Shown here one piece after another: positions 25,807-39,300 of a stretch of DNA of 64,000 nucleotides. The translations under genes and the position numbers were made by a program. How positions within the stretch are numbered: position 1 is the stretch's first letter; the number at the start of each line of letters is the position of its first letter. The stretch lies in assembly GCA_032164245.1 (NCBI GenBank), contig JAVMKO010000004.1, positions 29,179,626 through 29,243,625 on the forward strand, read 5' to 3'. The stretch is from Sternotherus odoratus (lineage: Eukaryota > Chordata > Testudines > Kinosternidae). The notes below the pieces were generated by a model. That model was not told the origin of the DNA, searched no databases, and worked only from the letters and a program-made list of their open reading frames with translations.

Positions 25807-27683
25807 ACCCCTCCATATGCATGGTTGCACCAGTAGTTCTGATAATACTGGGCCTGATCTTGATACAGGAACTTACCAAACTTCAGAGTGCTAATTAGGG
25901 AAACTAATTAGTAATCTAATCAACATACAATTAATAGATCAGGCAACATTGCTTTGGACTTCCCATCCCTGTCTCCACCCTTCTCCTTATCCAGCCATTT
26001 CCAGTCACCCCATCTTTTTCACCCAGTCTATTGACTAGCAAGTCCCAGTAACTTACCTTCTAGCTCATCCAATCTGTCTCCCTCCCCCAATCTGGCCCCA
26101 TGCCCATGTTTTCCAGTCTCAATTTTCCTCCACAGGCTCCTTGTCCAATCTCAGTGTCGTGCCCCCCCCCCCCAGCTTTTTGTCCCATTTTCTACTCAGA
26201 TTCTTTATGCCAATCTATCCCTCACTCCCCTTGCAGGTCCAGCTCTTGTCCACTCTGCATTCGAATCAAGCAGCTTTGTCCTCCAAATAGCCAATAGGGC
26301 TAACAAGGGGGTCATTGACAGGCTTTCTGTTCTCAGTTTTTCAGGATCCTGACCTGAACCTGGACTCAGCCCAGACTGCAGCAGCCCTGAGATGCAATGC
26401 AGGGAAAGCCCTGCTCAGTCCTGAGTTGGAACATGCCCAGTGCAGTTGGACTCTTTGGGGCATTTCACTGCTAAAATCAGTCTCCTCTGAGCAGGAGTCA
26501 ACTTCAGTTTTTTAAAGGCTTATAGCTGGCCAAAGTTTGAAATATTTTCACAGGGTGATCAAAAGGCTCATCCCTGACTCAAAGACCACCTTATGCCAAA
26601 CTTCAAGTCCCTGCTCCAAAATGGGAGGGCACTAGAAGTTCTCAAAGTGAAGGTCACCAAAACTTAACAGAGGCAAAACTTTCTTTCTCGAATCTGGAAA
26701 TGGCCAAACCATTTCAGCTGAATTTTTTCTAAAAACTCCAGCCAGAGGCAGACTCCCAATGAAGAAAATTTCATCCAAAATAGTTTATATTCAGCAAAGT
26801 TCTAAGAAATTGAAAACAGGCTCTTATAACGGGGAAACATCAGGCATTCCTAATAATAGGTAGTGCTACCAGCTCCACCCATAATATAAAAAACAGTCCT
26901 CTTCCCCCCCCCTATGTTCTAAGGTGGCTGTTGTAGCTGAATTAATTCCATAGTTTTCTGTAATTTCAGACTAGATTTTTTGTGAATGGTTTGTCTACAT
27001 CACACTCTGTTGACAGCCGTTGAAGCAAACACTAGTATCTCTAGATATAGATTCTGAAATCTTGAATGCCGGGACAGGTTCCTTTCAAGATATTGTTTAG
27101 AGAGAATATTGTATTGGGGGATTAGCAGCATGTTGTGTTGATTAGAGAAGTTGGGGGAGGATGCATAAGAGAGAGCTGGATACCATGATACTCATGATTA
27201 AAAATTATACAGCCTAACTATTCCCTGTAGGCTCCAGCAATCATATGCCATGTCACCCAGCAAGTGTTTGGAAATGTGGCGCTTAACTGTAATTCTGTGT
27301 TAAAAGGTCTACAATTCAGTTCAAACTAAAAGCACTTGACTGCGCGAGTCTCCTAAGTGAAAAGGGGATTCAGTGCACCCTGGCTAGTCACTTCACTGCT
27401 TGTGATTTTACGGCTCCATTGAAAAACAAGCCCTTTCTCTCCATTCTCTGGTACCTCAGAGATGTTTGCCTTGCACAGTTTGTCACAGAGACCCTGCAGT
27501 TATTTCACACACTCCTCTAATAAAGTCTTCCGTGGCTGTCATGTATTTCCCCTATTATCTCTCCCTGTTTGAGTCTCACAGATAATTGATGATGCTTTAG
27601 TTAATCATCTTTCCCCTCTTTTGTTCACCAGGTACCTCAGCCTTGAAGGGATCCTTTTATTTAGAATTTGTGTCTTCTCCTAG

Positions 27684-27742
27684 GTAATTGATCACTGCTC
27701 ACCCAGGGACGCCCGATTCCCAGCAGAGTGAGAGCAGGCATC
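27684..27742 (+). other. ALPK1: Probable 5' UTR part of the first ALPK1 coding exon
   Basis: A pyrimidine-rich acceptor ('gtgtcttctcctag') ends at 27683. From there to the start codon lie 59 bp with no upstream ATG. The start context has A at -3 and A at +4. Human ALPK1 also begins its coding sequence in its second exon, so an upstream non-coding exon is expected; I cannot place it. The acceptor position is an inference from the motif. Confidence 0.55.
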
Positions 27743-27863
27743 ATGAATAATCAAAAAGTCGTGGCTACACTGCTTCAGGAGTGCAAGCAAGCTCTGGATG
27801 TGCTCTCACCCAAGATGTCTGATGCATCAGAGGAAGATGAGAGGGAGTACCAGCAATGCAAAG
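27743..27863 (+). CDS. ALPK1: ALPK1 coding exon 1 (residues 1-40)
   Basis: This exon holds the start codon. The first residues, [20 protein letters not shown], are almost those of human ALPK1. The exon goes on with an acidic 'SEEDERE' stretch and ends at 'CK' plus one base of the next codon (phase 1). The donor is AAG|GTGAAGT. A longer in-frame reading from 27728 would begin at GTG and is not needed; the ATG at 27743 has a good context and matches the family start. The segment forms the first helix of the N-terminal ADP-heptose-binding domain. Confidence 0.95.
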
Positions 27864-28880
27864 GTGAAGTCTCAGTGAGAGGCCCCAGGAACAAACCAGC
27901 AGATTGTTGTGAACTTCCTTGCCATAGTGACACATCCCCATCCCTGTCCTATTTTTCTTCTCACAGCAGATGAGTGTCAGGAGATGACTAGATTTCTAGG
28001 GCATGAATGGGGATGTGGGCTACAGGCAGGCAGGGAAAGAAGCCCACTTTGTTGCAGTGAATTGCTGTCAGTTCCAATTTTAGGCTTCAGTAAACATGAG
28101 CCTATAAGGAGCAGTTTAGTTTGGGGAGAACAATGCCCAAAAGTTTGCTGATGCACATAAATTTCAATTATTAAAGAAAAAAAGGATGCAACTTCTGAAT
28201 GCTGGCACTTATTTACTTTCCTTTCACTAGGAATTTGTCTGTTGCTTATGTATTTTAACAGTTTCTCATAAAAAACTCACCCTTTGAATCTCTTTCTTGT
28301 AAAACATGCAACACCTCTAGAAGTGGTGTTCAAGAAAAACACTTCCAATATCCATATTGAAAGAATAACCTCTGCCATTTAATATTTGGAATAAATACAT
28401 ACAAAATGAGTGCTAGATGGAAGAGTTTTACATTGCCTATCCTGTGGAGAAGCTAGCATTTATTTCAGCATTGTGTGATGGTTAGTGTTTTGAGTTATTT
28501 CAATTCCAGTGAAATTTAAATTTGCAGAATGTTACTGTTACCGGTAGTTCTATTCTCTCTGTAATAAGCTTTCCAAGGGGCTACCCAACTTTACACCATC
28601 ATAGCTTTTATTTTGCACTCAGAGTTTTTGAGGGTTTTTTTTTTTTTTTGCGTTTTCATTACTGAATTTGTTTTCTGAGTGACTTTCTTTCTGTCACCAG
28701 CTGAAGAGTATGCCGATTCTGTTTTGCCACACATGCAGTGAATTACTTATGCAGTGAAAACAGAGGAAAATATGAATAGGTCAATCTGAGATTTTTAAAA
28801 ATCACCGAAAACTTCTTTTTTTTTTAAATTGGAGAGTGCATGTGCCTCTCGCCAGCTTGTCTGTTGTTGGTATTATATGC

Positions 28881-28956
28881 GTTCAGTCTCCCCACTTTGC
28901 ATGAGTAATTCAACCATCGTTCAGTCTCCCCACTTTGCATGAGTAATTCAACCATC
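28881..28956. repeat. Exact 38-bp tandem duplication
   Basis: Two abutting identical 38-bp units occupy 28881-28918 and 28919-28956; each starts 'gttcagtctccccactttgc' and ends 'attcaaccatc'. With no mismatch the duplication is recent or polymorphic. It lies deep in the intron, far from splice sites. Confidence 0.95.
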
Positions 28957-30227
28957 ATATTATTTAGTCCATTCTTGACCCATTTTGTATTCTAGTCTGC
29001 TTGGAACAGATTTGCAAACCCATGCTCTTATGGGGAGGTCAGCTGGCTATCAAGCACCTCGGTTAGTTTCTGAGCATGGTGGTGTTTGAGGATGGTGGAT
29101 AGGTTTCTGTTATAGATACTAGAAGGTTTTTCTTTTTCTACAAAGGGTTCTTTGTTTTCTCATCACAAATTCCTTTAAGCTTTTATCACTCTTTAGAATG
29201 GGCTCTTGAACTCCTAATCAGGTAGCGCTTTCTTCTTCATCCTTCTCTTCTTCTTTTCTCCTATTAAATGCTGCAAAGCATGAGAAATAATCAGTTTAGT
29301 TCCAGATAAGGTAAATCAGCGCCCTTATAGTTACTAAATTAGACATGGCCCTTCAGGTAAACTGCTTCAGGAAGTGAGTGATCAGAGACTGAAGTGAGGC
29401 TCAGGCTTTTCTTAGGAACGACTGCCATGGGCTAGCTAAAAGAAGAAAATCCACTTGCAATGGGGCAGTGATAATAATATTAATACCTAATCTTAGTTGC
29501 TGTCTGTGTGTGTATTCCACTGGAGGGCACAGACTGCAGGTTGGCTGGATGATCTCAGATCCCTTTCCTATGGCAGGTGGCTTTTAAACAGCAGTAACAA
29601 TCAGATTGTGATATAACTGATTCATCAACCCCACATGTGCTTCCAACAGAATGGCATTAGTACAGGGTCACTTATGGCAGCAGTTTGAGCTGAGGGGATT
29701 CTCTGAACACAAACGCTGAGGTTTTTCTTCTCTCCCCTCCCCCTGGCATTGCCTTTGTCAAACTGTTTTTTGGACCAAACTGGAACAACTGAAAACCAAA
29801 TTCACACAAATGGGGGGGGGGAGAGAGAATTCTCACTACACCTTATTTAAGGGTTTTTTGTTTGTGTGTTTGTTTTTTAATAGAAATCCTTCAAATCAGC
29901 TTCAGTGAAGTTTCATCTCCCTCTTCAGCCCTCCTAATTAGCGGTGAATTTACATTGCTTACACAGTGAGAACACAGCCATGCCGTGAAATCGGTGGTGC
30001 TTGGATTTTGGCTGAAGAGTGCGACATTATTTATAGTTGTCACTGCAATATTTTGTGGTTCCATAGATGATGTTACAGTGCAGCACAATACAATAACTGT
30101 ATTTATTGCAGTCACATCCAGTAATGATTAGACCCCCATTGTACTCAGAACATTACAAATGCTTACAAAGACCTGCTTCCAAAGACAATCAAAGACTCAT
30201 TGATTTTCAGTGAGACTTAGGTTCATA

Positions 30228-30330
30228 AGGCCCAGATTCTCAAAGGTACTTAGGCACCTTACTCCCATTGAAAACTCCCATTGATTTCAGTGGAAATAAG
30301 ACACCTAAGTACGTCTGAGGATCTTGACCT
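30228..30330. repeat. Palindromic MITE-like repeat ('ctcaaaggta' family)
   Basis: The left part reads 'ggcccagattctcaaaggta' then 'cttaggcacctt'; the right part reads 'agacacctaagtacgtctga' then 'ggatcttgacct', its approximate reverse complement. The centre has 'cccattgatttcagtgg'. A second copy is at 41718-41806 and a half copy at about 45798-45840. Confidence 0.65.
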
Positions 30331-31798
30331 AGATGCTTGTCACTTTAGAAATGAGACTAAAGTTCCCAAGTGACTTAGGTGCTTATGAAAATTTTATCCT
30401 AAATTCTTTTTTGACTAACACAGTATTAAGGACATTTGGTTAAGATAATAGGAAAGAATTTGGCCATATTCTATCCTTTTGTTTTTTATTGTATCCAAAT
30501 GGGAACAGTGTCCACCTGCAAGATCAGGGCCTAATTAAAATCAGATGTTTAATGAAAACAAACAGTAGGAGGTTAAAGGTAACAGTAATACAGTTATGCT
30601 CTTAGAGAGCCTGCCTACCAGTGTCCTAAACCACATTACTTACTGGATTTGTAATGTCTGATGCTGTTACTGTTCTCTGTATGTTGGTATTATTTAATTC
30701 AGTGTGCTTTTTTTTTATTTGGGGGGAAGGAGATGAGGTAGAAGAAAGGGAGAGAATGGCAACGTTGGGAAGTTGCAAGCAGTGAGGTGCAGCAAGTCAA
30801 TATCAGCAACCATTAAATCCGTTAACTGCAAATGTCCGAGTCAAAGAATTCACTCTAGCAGAAAAGTTGACTCTGGGATCTCTGCAGGTATTGCTTACTT
30901 GCCTGCCTGCCCTCTTTCTTCTGCTGTTGCTGCTCTGGGATGAAGGGGAATCTGGAAGATGTAAAGCTCCTCTGCTGGAGTTGTCAGACGCATGGGACAG
31001 CCTGGTAGCGCACTAGAGTGGCACCTTCTGGGACTCAGTGTCTTCAAGCAGACTCCACCATGCTCCACTGGGGAGGTGGCCAGGAGAAACTTCCTCTTTG
31101 TTTATTAAGGCTACTGTACATAAAAAGGCAGGATCTTAGTTCTGTCCTCTTTGTGGTCAGCCACGTTTTCCTCAATCCTATTTATGTGTTACCACAGTTG
31201 TTGTTATAGAGTTGCTGTTGGCACTGGGAAGAGGTGAGCATGCTACATAGCTGTCGTCCCCTCTCCCCATTCCATTGAGCCAACTTTCGATGCCTTCGCT
31301 CTCCTCCATACTGGGCAGCAGTGGAAATAATATAGTCAATCCCCAGACACTGCTTCAGAACACTGGGGAATCCTGGCTGCTTGTGGGGTGGTAGCAACAT
31401 ATAACTGCAGTGCAATGTCACTTGAGTGAGATAATATGTGCAAGAATATGGGCATAATTTTAAAGGCAACTTTTGAAAATTTGGCTCTGAATGTCAGGGC
31501 TTCCATCATTTTCCAAGGAAAACTATTCTACTGCCCAATAGATTTCACTGTCAGTAAGTGGACTTTAATAAGGATAAAAATGTAGGTTTTAATTTATTCT
31601 CTCTAAGATATCATGATGTTGTAGAAATGTAGAAGTCCATTTACCACATTATCTCATTAAGCATTAATGATCTCAGAACAGGATTTTTCCTGGGGAATCA
31701 ATGACCAGCTGGGGCTAGATACGTAGCTGGTGATTGCCATTAACCCCAGCTGGTCAATGATCCCTGGTTAATCCACTTTTATTAGCACTGGGAGTCAT

Positions 31799-32031
31799 CA
31801 AGTTCTAGTATCAGAGAGGTAGCCGTGTTAGTCTGGGTTTGCAGAAGCAACAAAGAGTCCTGTGGCACCTTAAAGACTAACAAAAGTATTGCTAATACCC
31901 ACTTTGTCGGATGCAATCCGACGTCCCCCTTGCATCCAAAGAAGTGGATATTAGCCCACGCAAGCTTATGCTTCAATACTTTTGTTAGTCTTTAAGGTGC
32001 GACACAGGACTCTTTGTCGCAAGTTCTAGTA
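31799..32031. mobile_element. Fold-back PLE-type insertion, copy A
   Basis: A 12-bp direct repeat, 'caagttctagta', lies at 31799-31810 and 32020-32031. Between them are two inverted copies of one repeat end. The left arm starts 'ggtagccgtgttagtctggg' and carries 'tggcaccttaaagactaaca'; the right arm carries 'tgttagtctttaaggtgcga' and stops at 'gactctttgtcg', so it lacks the outer end. From memory this is the terminal segment of turtle Penelope-like elements. The hammerhead-like core in the right arm (31936-31964) is mutated in both conserved boxes. The 12-bp duplication indicates one insertion event. Confidence 0.8.
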
Positions 32032-32084
32032 GTTAGCACAGAGGTCTGAGAGTCATGAGAACTGGATTTATGCCTAGTCTAGTC

Positions 32085-32290
32085 TACTCCTAACTCTGCC
32101 ACTGACTCACTGCTTGACCTTTGGCAGATCACTGAGGGGATGAGCATGCAACATAGCACTTGAAGTCAGTGGTAGTGGTGGGTGCTCTTCACCTCAGAAA
32201 ATTAGGCCTTTAACTTCACTGTGCCTCAGATTTCCCACCTGTATTATACCCATTTTAAATAAGATGTATTGATCCTCAGATGTAAAGCAC
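32085..32290 (+). repeat. MIR/CORE-SINE-like copy
   Basis: 'ctcctaactctgccactgac' followed by 'gcttgacctttggcagatca', 'ctgtgcctcagatttccc' and 'acctgtattataccc' follows the MIR core order. An insertion of other repeat sequence lies between the two halves (about 32135-32210). Confidence 0.6.
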
Positions 32291-33238
32291 TGCCCATGTG
32301 GAATTCAAAAGTGTAAAGTTGGCCTAATTCTGCTTCCTTTGAAATCATTGGCTCCAGCAGGAGCAGGGTTAATCTATGCAGAACACTTCTGAAAATTCTG
32401 CTCTATATGTTATGATGAAGTATTATTACTTCTAACATAAACAGAAAATGAACCATAACATACCGGCAGATCCTCAGCTAGTATAATCAATGTATCTCAA
32501 TGGACTACAAAGGAACTACCCTACTGTACAGCAGATGAAGATTTGGTCCATGGATTTTCTGTATGGGTGATGCAGTTTCAGCCGGTAGAGAATTAAGTCC
32601 CTGTGCCATACATCAGCCATTCAAATGGACTGAATAATTTCTTCTTCTTTTTCTTACATAACTGAGTTTTATTACTCTTTTCACAGTGGTACTAGGAGTG
32701 TGGGGGGGGGGAGGGTGATCCACAATTATTTCTACTACTGCAGGTTGAATAATTCCTTGCCAATGACCTTTGTGGCAAATGTGGACATTGAAGAATTCTT
32801 TAACAAACTTTCTCAGCCTTCTAATTATCTTTGTCCTTTTTAGTCATTAGCAGATTTCTACTACGGTCTTTAGCAAAGGGGATAGGTTTACCATGCTGCT
32901 GGATTAATTCACTCAGCCAAAAAACCTGCTCTCACTTTGGGGAAAATGTTTCCTACATTTCTTTCTTTAGGTCTTCACGCATAGACGGCCACCAAAGTGT
33001 TTTACTTCCTGCTAAAAACCTTTTTAATGGCTGGTAGCCCCAATTTGCCTGCAGGGCATAGCAGACCAATTGATGAGGCGCACCCCCCTCATTATTACTC
33101 TTATGACAAAAACCAACAGCTTGTAGTGACTGAGAAGAGGTGCAGGCAAGGGAATGCTTTTTGCAGGTTAGATGCTACATCATAACACTAGAGGCTGAAT
33201 CGTCTGAAATTTCCTTACCTGCACTTTGACCTTTTCAG

Positions 33239-33393
33239 CTTCGCTCCCTGATGATCTAAGGACCCTTATTGAAGAGGCAAAGGAAATGAAGTGGCCCTTC
33301 GTGCCAGAGAAGTGGCAATACAAACAAGCCATAGGCCCAGAAGACAAAACAAACCTGCAAGATATGATCAGTGCAAGGCTGCATGAATTACTG
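33239..33393 (+). CDS. ALPK1: ALPK1 coding exon 2 (residues 41-92)
   Basis: The acceptor 'gaccttttcag' precedes the exon; the donor is CTG|GTATGAA (phase 0). It encodes the strongly conserved '[18 protein letters not shown]' block followed by '[12 protein letters not shown]'. F61 and Q67 of this block line the ADP-heptose pocket in the human structure (known from the literature; identity and position seen here). Nothing suggests decay. Confidence 0.96.
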
Positions 33394-36300
33394 GTATGAA
33401 GTTCAACACACCTGTTCCTTTAAAATCTACAAATGCAATTCTTGAGTGTAGAGTGCCCTAGTCCACTATATTTACTGCTACACAGATGACGCCATTCCTC
33501 GCTGTAATTTAGCGGACAATGATTTTGTTAATGAACGGATCTGAGGAAGCAGCTATCAGAAAAGGGCCAATCACACAGACTAGATATGGGACTCCATGCT
33601 TCCCTCATTGAATTCCCCAGATGAGACGGGGTTCCGACTAGTTTGAACAGCTGAGAATCAGTCCCGTTGTGATTTTAATGTATCCATATCCTGGAGATAG
33701 TGGCTTTGTGCCATCACTCTTCATGGAGTACCTAATCTCCAGCTAGGCTAGACGTAATGAACGGTGGAATGATAAAAGATAGTATTGCTGTTCAAAAACT
33801 GGGAGCCCAGTCCTGCCCCCAGTGAAATTAATAGTTCTTCCATTGATATCAGTGTGAGCAAAATCAGGCCCTACTGGTGTATTTCTGGGCTGCTTGCTAA
33901 CTGAGACTCAGACTTGAACTTGAGATCTAACATGATGTTCACCCTCATTCCCAGCAGGCAACCCAATGAGAGCCTTTATGCTGATTGTTAAGAGACTCTC
34001 TTGTTATGCCTGGTAGTGGGGAAAAATGGCCTACCTCAGAGCACAGCACATAGTGGAATGAGTCCCAGTGGACAGTGCAGGAGGTGGACATGAGAGGGGA
34101 ATTGAAAACCCATGGCTGGCCCATGCCAGGTGACTCAGGCTCGTGGGGCTCTGGCTAAGGAGCTGATTTATTGCAGCATAGGTGTTCGGAGCCTGGGCTC
34201 CAGGAGCCTCCAACGTGGGAGGGATCCAGAGCTTGGGCTGCAGCCCAAGCCTGAACATCTATATTGCAGTTAAACAGCCCTGTCGCCCAAGCCCCGCCAG
34301 CCAGAGTCAGCTAGCATGGACAAATCCTGGGTGTCTAATTGCAGTGTAGACACACCCAGAAAGGCCCAGACAGGATAGTGGGTGGAAACAGTGACATCTC
34401 CATGTGTACAAATATTTTGCTACTGTATAATGGTACAGGAAAGAAAGTATCTCCGATATTAAAGGAAAAGTGTTTGCAGAACCTAAAAGGACTTTGATAG
34501 TATTTTCTCTGGCAGGACTAATTATATAATGGGCAGGAATATGCCTACATGGAATGATTTGTTCAATAATACAAAACAAAAACATAAAAATAACTTTACT
34601 TCATCTGTGCTGGTTACTAATCTTTGCACTTGTTGCATTTGGGGCAAGGGCGGCCTTTGTTCTGTTTTCGCCTTGCACAATGGGGTCCTGATCCATAACA
34701 TTACGTTGCTATAGTAATGCAAACAATAAATAAATAACAATACTAGATTAGTCACTTTCACTTTATTAGCCCCTTTAATGTTCCAGTGTTCTTGCACCGC
34801 TGTGGTGCCGTTGTGTTCAGGTTTCTAGCAACAGAGCAGAATGTGTAAATCCTCCCAGAAAATTTTGCATTGACATTTAAAATAAAATCCCGAAATACAT
34901 ATGTATATAATATTTTGTAAAGGCTGATTTTAAAAAAATATCAAACTTTTAGCTCAACGGGGCTGATAGCGCTGAGTAAGGACTCCTCACATGAGTGAGG
35001 TCATGCGGGATTGGGCCCTCAGTTTTGGGACGAAACTCCGCAACAGAAACCTGCAAAAATGTGTTTCTGTGTCATGCAAGAAATCCCTTTCATTTAAATG
35101 GGGTTTTTCACAAGAGGAAGGGTTACTCACCCATGAAAGGGTTTGTAGGATTGAGCCCTAAACAATCAATATCTGGTGCCTAAAGACCCAAGCCTGGAAG
35201 GTGATGAGTTCAAACTAAACAAACTGGATGAAAAAAACCACTACTTTTCTCAGCCTTTTCTAGTTCTAGAAATACTAAGAGTTGCTTGTTTGTTGATTTT
35301 TAAAGTCAAGTGTGATATTTAGGTCCATGGTGCCTGTTGAAAAGCAGAGTTAAAATAAAGATGGGGGGGACTCCAGTTTTCCTCTCAGTTACAGAGAGGT
35401 ACATCAGGAAGAGTGAGCAGAGTTACACTGGTGCAAGTGAAAGGGGAATCAGGCCCAAGAAACCTGGGGAGAAATCCTGGCCCCTCTGACATGAATGGCA
35501 AAACTCTTACTGACTTCACAGAGGTCGGGATTCCATTTTTGATCTTGTTTCCTTCGCTGGGAGTCAGGCCTGAATAAAACCAGCGAGTTTTCGATCCAGG
35601 AACTTCAATCATATTTTTTATATAACACCACAAGTAACTTTTAAAAAAAAGAAAATTGGAGGCTTGAGTTGAACACCTTACATGTTACTAATAAGTGGGG
35701 AGTGTTTGCTTTGGTATGCTCCACTGATCATGAGGATTCTATTGTAACTCTGAATTTATTTTGGTATTTTCTTTTTTTTCTCTTGGTGTGTGTGGCCCAA
35801 GACAGAAATTTATGGCAGAGGCTGACCTCCTTTACAATCCTCACAAAGCTTTCTAACTTTGGAGCATTTGTCTGCTCTCTCCCAGGATAAACACCTGCAG
35901 TAAACTCCCCAAGAAACCTGGATAGATAGGAGATTAATGTGGCTGTAATAGTGGAGCAGTGTTTTCAGCATTATGCCCGCTCCCCAGGTAGATGGGTCTT
36001 TTCCGAGATGATACCAATTATTTATTGCCGAAACATCTGTTGATAACTGCAGCTGCCCTTGTTAAACAAAGCATATCATGGGGTCATAGACTATAGGGAC
36101 CTAAAATCCTACCGCATGCTAGTTTTAAACCATTCACCAATACCCCCTGAAATCCATGGGTTACCGTCGTCTTCAATGTTTCATCGTGCCGTTGAAAATA
36201 CTTTGTAAACACTGTGCTGCCCTTCCCCATGTGCTTTGAAGTATTATTTCATCTTCATCGGTAATTTATATTCCAGTGCTATTGTACTGTGGGGGAAAAA

Positions 36301-39300
36301 GGGGAAACCTTTTTTGTTTTCCATTTAATTGTAGATCGACTGACATTTTGACCTGTATTATTAGTATTAGTCAGGAAAAGGGATTTTTTTTCCTCCTTCT
36401 CCCCTCCTCCCCCTTTTTTTTTTTTCTTATTTTAAATAAAATTTCAAGGCAGAGCGAGAGCTCCTTCAGCTCTTTGAATCAAAGGCTGGGGGAAAATGAG
36501 TCTGAAAAGGAATGTTTACAGTTTGATGAGGAAAGATAAAAGTCTGAACAACTTTTTTTTTTTAAATGTGGAGGGCAAAGAGATAATTAAATTCTCTGAA
36601 AGAAAAATAAGCCTTTGTAGATATTGAGGAAAACCTTTAGCAGTTTTCATCTCCATTTATTTTAAATTATTATTTGTAGAATAAGTTCTTAAATTTAATG
36701 AACTAAGGTTTGTAAAGTACTTTGAGATCTTGAATGAAAGGCACTTTATTACCATAGAGTGCTGTTGCTATTATGAAATGCCAGATTTGGATACCTTTAC
36801 TCATGTTGTGTAATGACTGACTTGGTGAATAGTTTGTTGATTTCTTGGTTCTACTCAAAAGGAATAAGTGGACTGGAATTTGGTGCTCAGCATTTGGCTT
36901 ATTCTCACATTTTTTAAACGGGTATATCAGTTCCTGGCTGCTGCATCTGCAGGAGGCGCAAATAGTTTGTCTGACCTGTCAAGGTGAGCTGACTTGCAAC
37001 ATCCTTTTAAATTGCTCCACTTCATATTTGTTTTGGAATTTTTGCTTGTCCAATATGACTAAAAGATTATTTCTCTCCCCCCACAATTTTGTTTTTAGTC
37101 CTATTTGGGCCAAATTCAATGGGAGTTTCCCCTACATCTCTTAGAAATGTCTTCTGATGAAAATTCTCTAGCATATCCAAATGACCATCCCAATTTAACT
37201 GGCTCAACAAAGCATTTCTCACTTTTTTTAAACAGGTTTTTAAAGGCGTGGTCAGCTAAAAGTGAGCATACCCCTGAGCTAGCTACAGTGGGCCTCATTC
37301 TGCAGCCTTCTTCAGCCAAAATTCCCACAAAGGGGGTATTTGAGCTAAGTAGAGACTTCAGGATAGAGCTCTCTATTTGTATCTAAAGCTAAAAAAATAG
37401 GTTCCAGTTGTCATTGAGATCCTAATGCTTCTAAACCCCAAATTTTTGGAAGCTTTAGGATTTTTGTTTTACTTAAAAGACTGCTTTTGTTTTCCCTTGG
37501 CAGACCTTGGTTGCAACATTAAAGCTGGAAGGGTTATGCCCTCTCCATAATAAAATCACATGCGCACATACCTGCAGAACTAAGACAGGACTCCTGGCCC
37601 ATCAGGTCCAAAACCTGAGGCTTCTTCTGCTTATATTAGCTCTCTGAACAATCTCTGTTAGCTGTAAGCTTTCAAAATGTCCCTATGTTCTGCTACCAGC
37701 CTATAGAGGGCAACGTGCCCACACACACATATATGTGAGTAGTTTCATTGTGGGACAACTTTATGCTCATGAGCAGTCATCTTGTGGGACTACTCATGTG
37801 ATTTAGTGATTTACTGGATTAGGGCCATATCCCACTCTTACTGAAGTAAATGACAAAAATCTCCTGTGAGATTAATGGGAACAGCATTGCATCCTGTTAT
37901 ATTAATTGTTGTATTTATTATATTATCATGGATCAAGTTGCTATTGTGCTGGGTACTGTAAAAATTCAGAACAAAAAGATAGTCCCTGCCCCCAAAGAGC
38001 AAGGGCAAATGGGTCCAGATAGACAAGGAAATAATGAGATAATACTGGTCAGCATAATGGGCAGTGGTCGCATCAGGAGTCTCACCACTAACAAGTTTTT
38101 TGTAGGCGTCGGGGCAAAGAAGAGTTGCCCTAAACCATCCACAAGAATAATGAATAACTTTGCTGTCTGACAATCTGTTTTCTTTTTCAAATGTAGCCAG
38201 ATTATGATGTTTCAAGGAGATTTAGCTACATGGAAAGCTGGAAGGGGTAAGAGCAAGCCAGTTTTGACTAGAGGGAGGCCAGCATTAAACAGAAGTAAAT
38301 TTCAAGTAATGATAATTCTTTCTTATTATTAGAGTAGTGTCAAGGGACCAGCCAAGACTGGGTCCACACAAGGTGCTAGGCCAAGTAGACAGTCCCTGCC
38401 CCAAAGAGCTTTTAGGTTAAATAGACAGGAGAAACAGGGTGAGGGCAAGCGGTATAACTCACAAGCAGCGTGAATAATGTGAAACAATATTTAATGACTG
38501 TTAACTAAAAATACATTTTCTGCCAGGTCTGAAGAAAATATGTTAATTTATTTCTGTGTCCTCACAGTAAATGTGGAAATTTTCTGACCAAAACAATTTT
38601 CCAAGGCAAAGTTATTAGGTGACTGGGGGGAGGGAGACTAATGCTATTGTAATGGGAACTAGTTGCAAGCTTATTCAGTCCTTACATGGGCAAAATTCCA
38701 TGAAGTTAATGGGAATATTCAAGTCAATGGGAATTGTGCCTTAATGAGGACTGAAAATGCTTTCCTATTGACTTTACCTAATGAAATGTTTAGAGGCTGA
38801 CATTAGAGAAAGTCCTGATTTAGATGCCACAGGTGTGCCTGACACTTTAGAGATGGGAACCTTTGGAACAGCAGGAAAGTGGGGGAGCTGAGCATTTAGC
38901 GTTCTCCTTTTTGTACCTTTTGGTACGGTAACAAAGAGCATTATAATCTAAAGCCCTAACTCTTGGCCCTGGGCCTTTTACCTGTCCAGGCTGACCTTTT
39001 GCTACCTGACTTACATTATAAGAGCTCCCTTAAGTGATCCGAGTGTAAGGGAGAGCCAGGTAACTGAGAACTGTAGTTTTGTTTCTGTCTGGTGCTGAGT
39101 ACAGCACAAGAAGGAATTCATGCCATCACAGGCTCCCTTTCATTTCCATTGGTTTCTGCATCCTTAGCATCCCAGGTCTTTCTTTTTTAAAACTGAGAAA
39201 TATCACAGAACAGGTTTTATAAGCATCAGAGAAGGGCAACTCTCTAATTATAATCCATGATTGGCAGTGCTCAGGAAACTGAAATGCATATAAAACCATC

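Larger units (their letters stand above)
16001..27683. other. Non-coding sequence upstream of ALPK1 start, part 3
   Basis: No coding exon recognised. I saw a 14-base G run (16794-16807), a CR1 tail on the minus strand at 17.9 kb, several diverged copies of the short 'cattgacttca...gtgtaaat' repeat (18.6, 20.24 and 20.77 kb), a transposon-end fragment at 21.64 kb, a possible solo LTR at 25.1-25.8 kb set in C-rich repeat DNA (24.9-26.3 kb), and a 12-base C run (26162-26173). The stretch at 16.3-16.56 kb looks non-repetitive; it could be regulatory, but nothing in it proves that. TIFA, which neighbours ALPK1 in human, was not seen. Confidence 0.55.
27864..33238 (+). other. ALPK1 intron 1 (between coding exons 1 and 2)
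   Basis: 5.4-kb intron, GT...AG. It contains a 15-base T run (28635-28649), an exact 38-bp tandem duplication at 28881-28956, a short palindromic repeat at 30228-30330, a fold-back PLE-type insertion at 31799-32031 and a MIR-like SINE at about 32085-32290. No other exon was seen. Confidence 0.85.

Noticed and set aside
27728..27742. Start of ALPK1 five codons earlier
   Set aside because: It would need a GTG start; the ATG at 27743 has a good context and matches the human N-terminus.
28856..28960. CRISPR-like array
   Set aside because: Two abutting identical units without spacers in a vertebrate intron are a tandem duplication.
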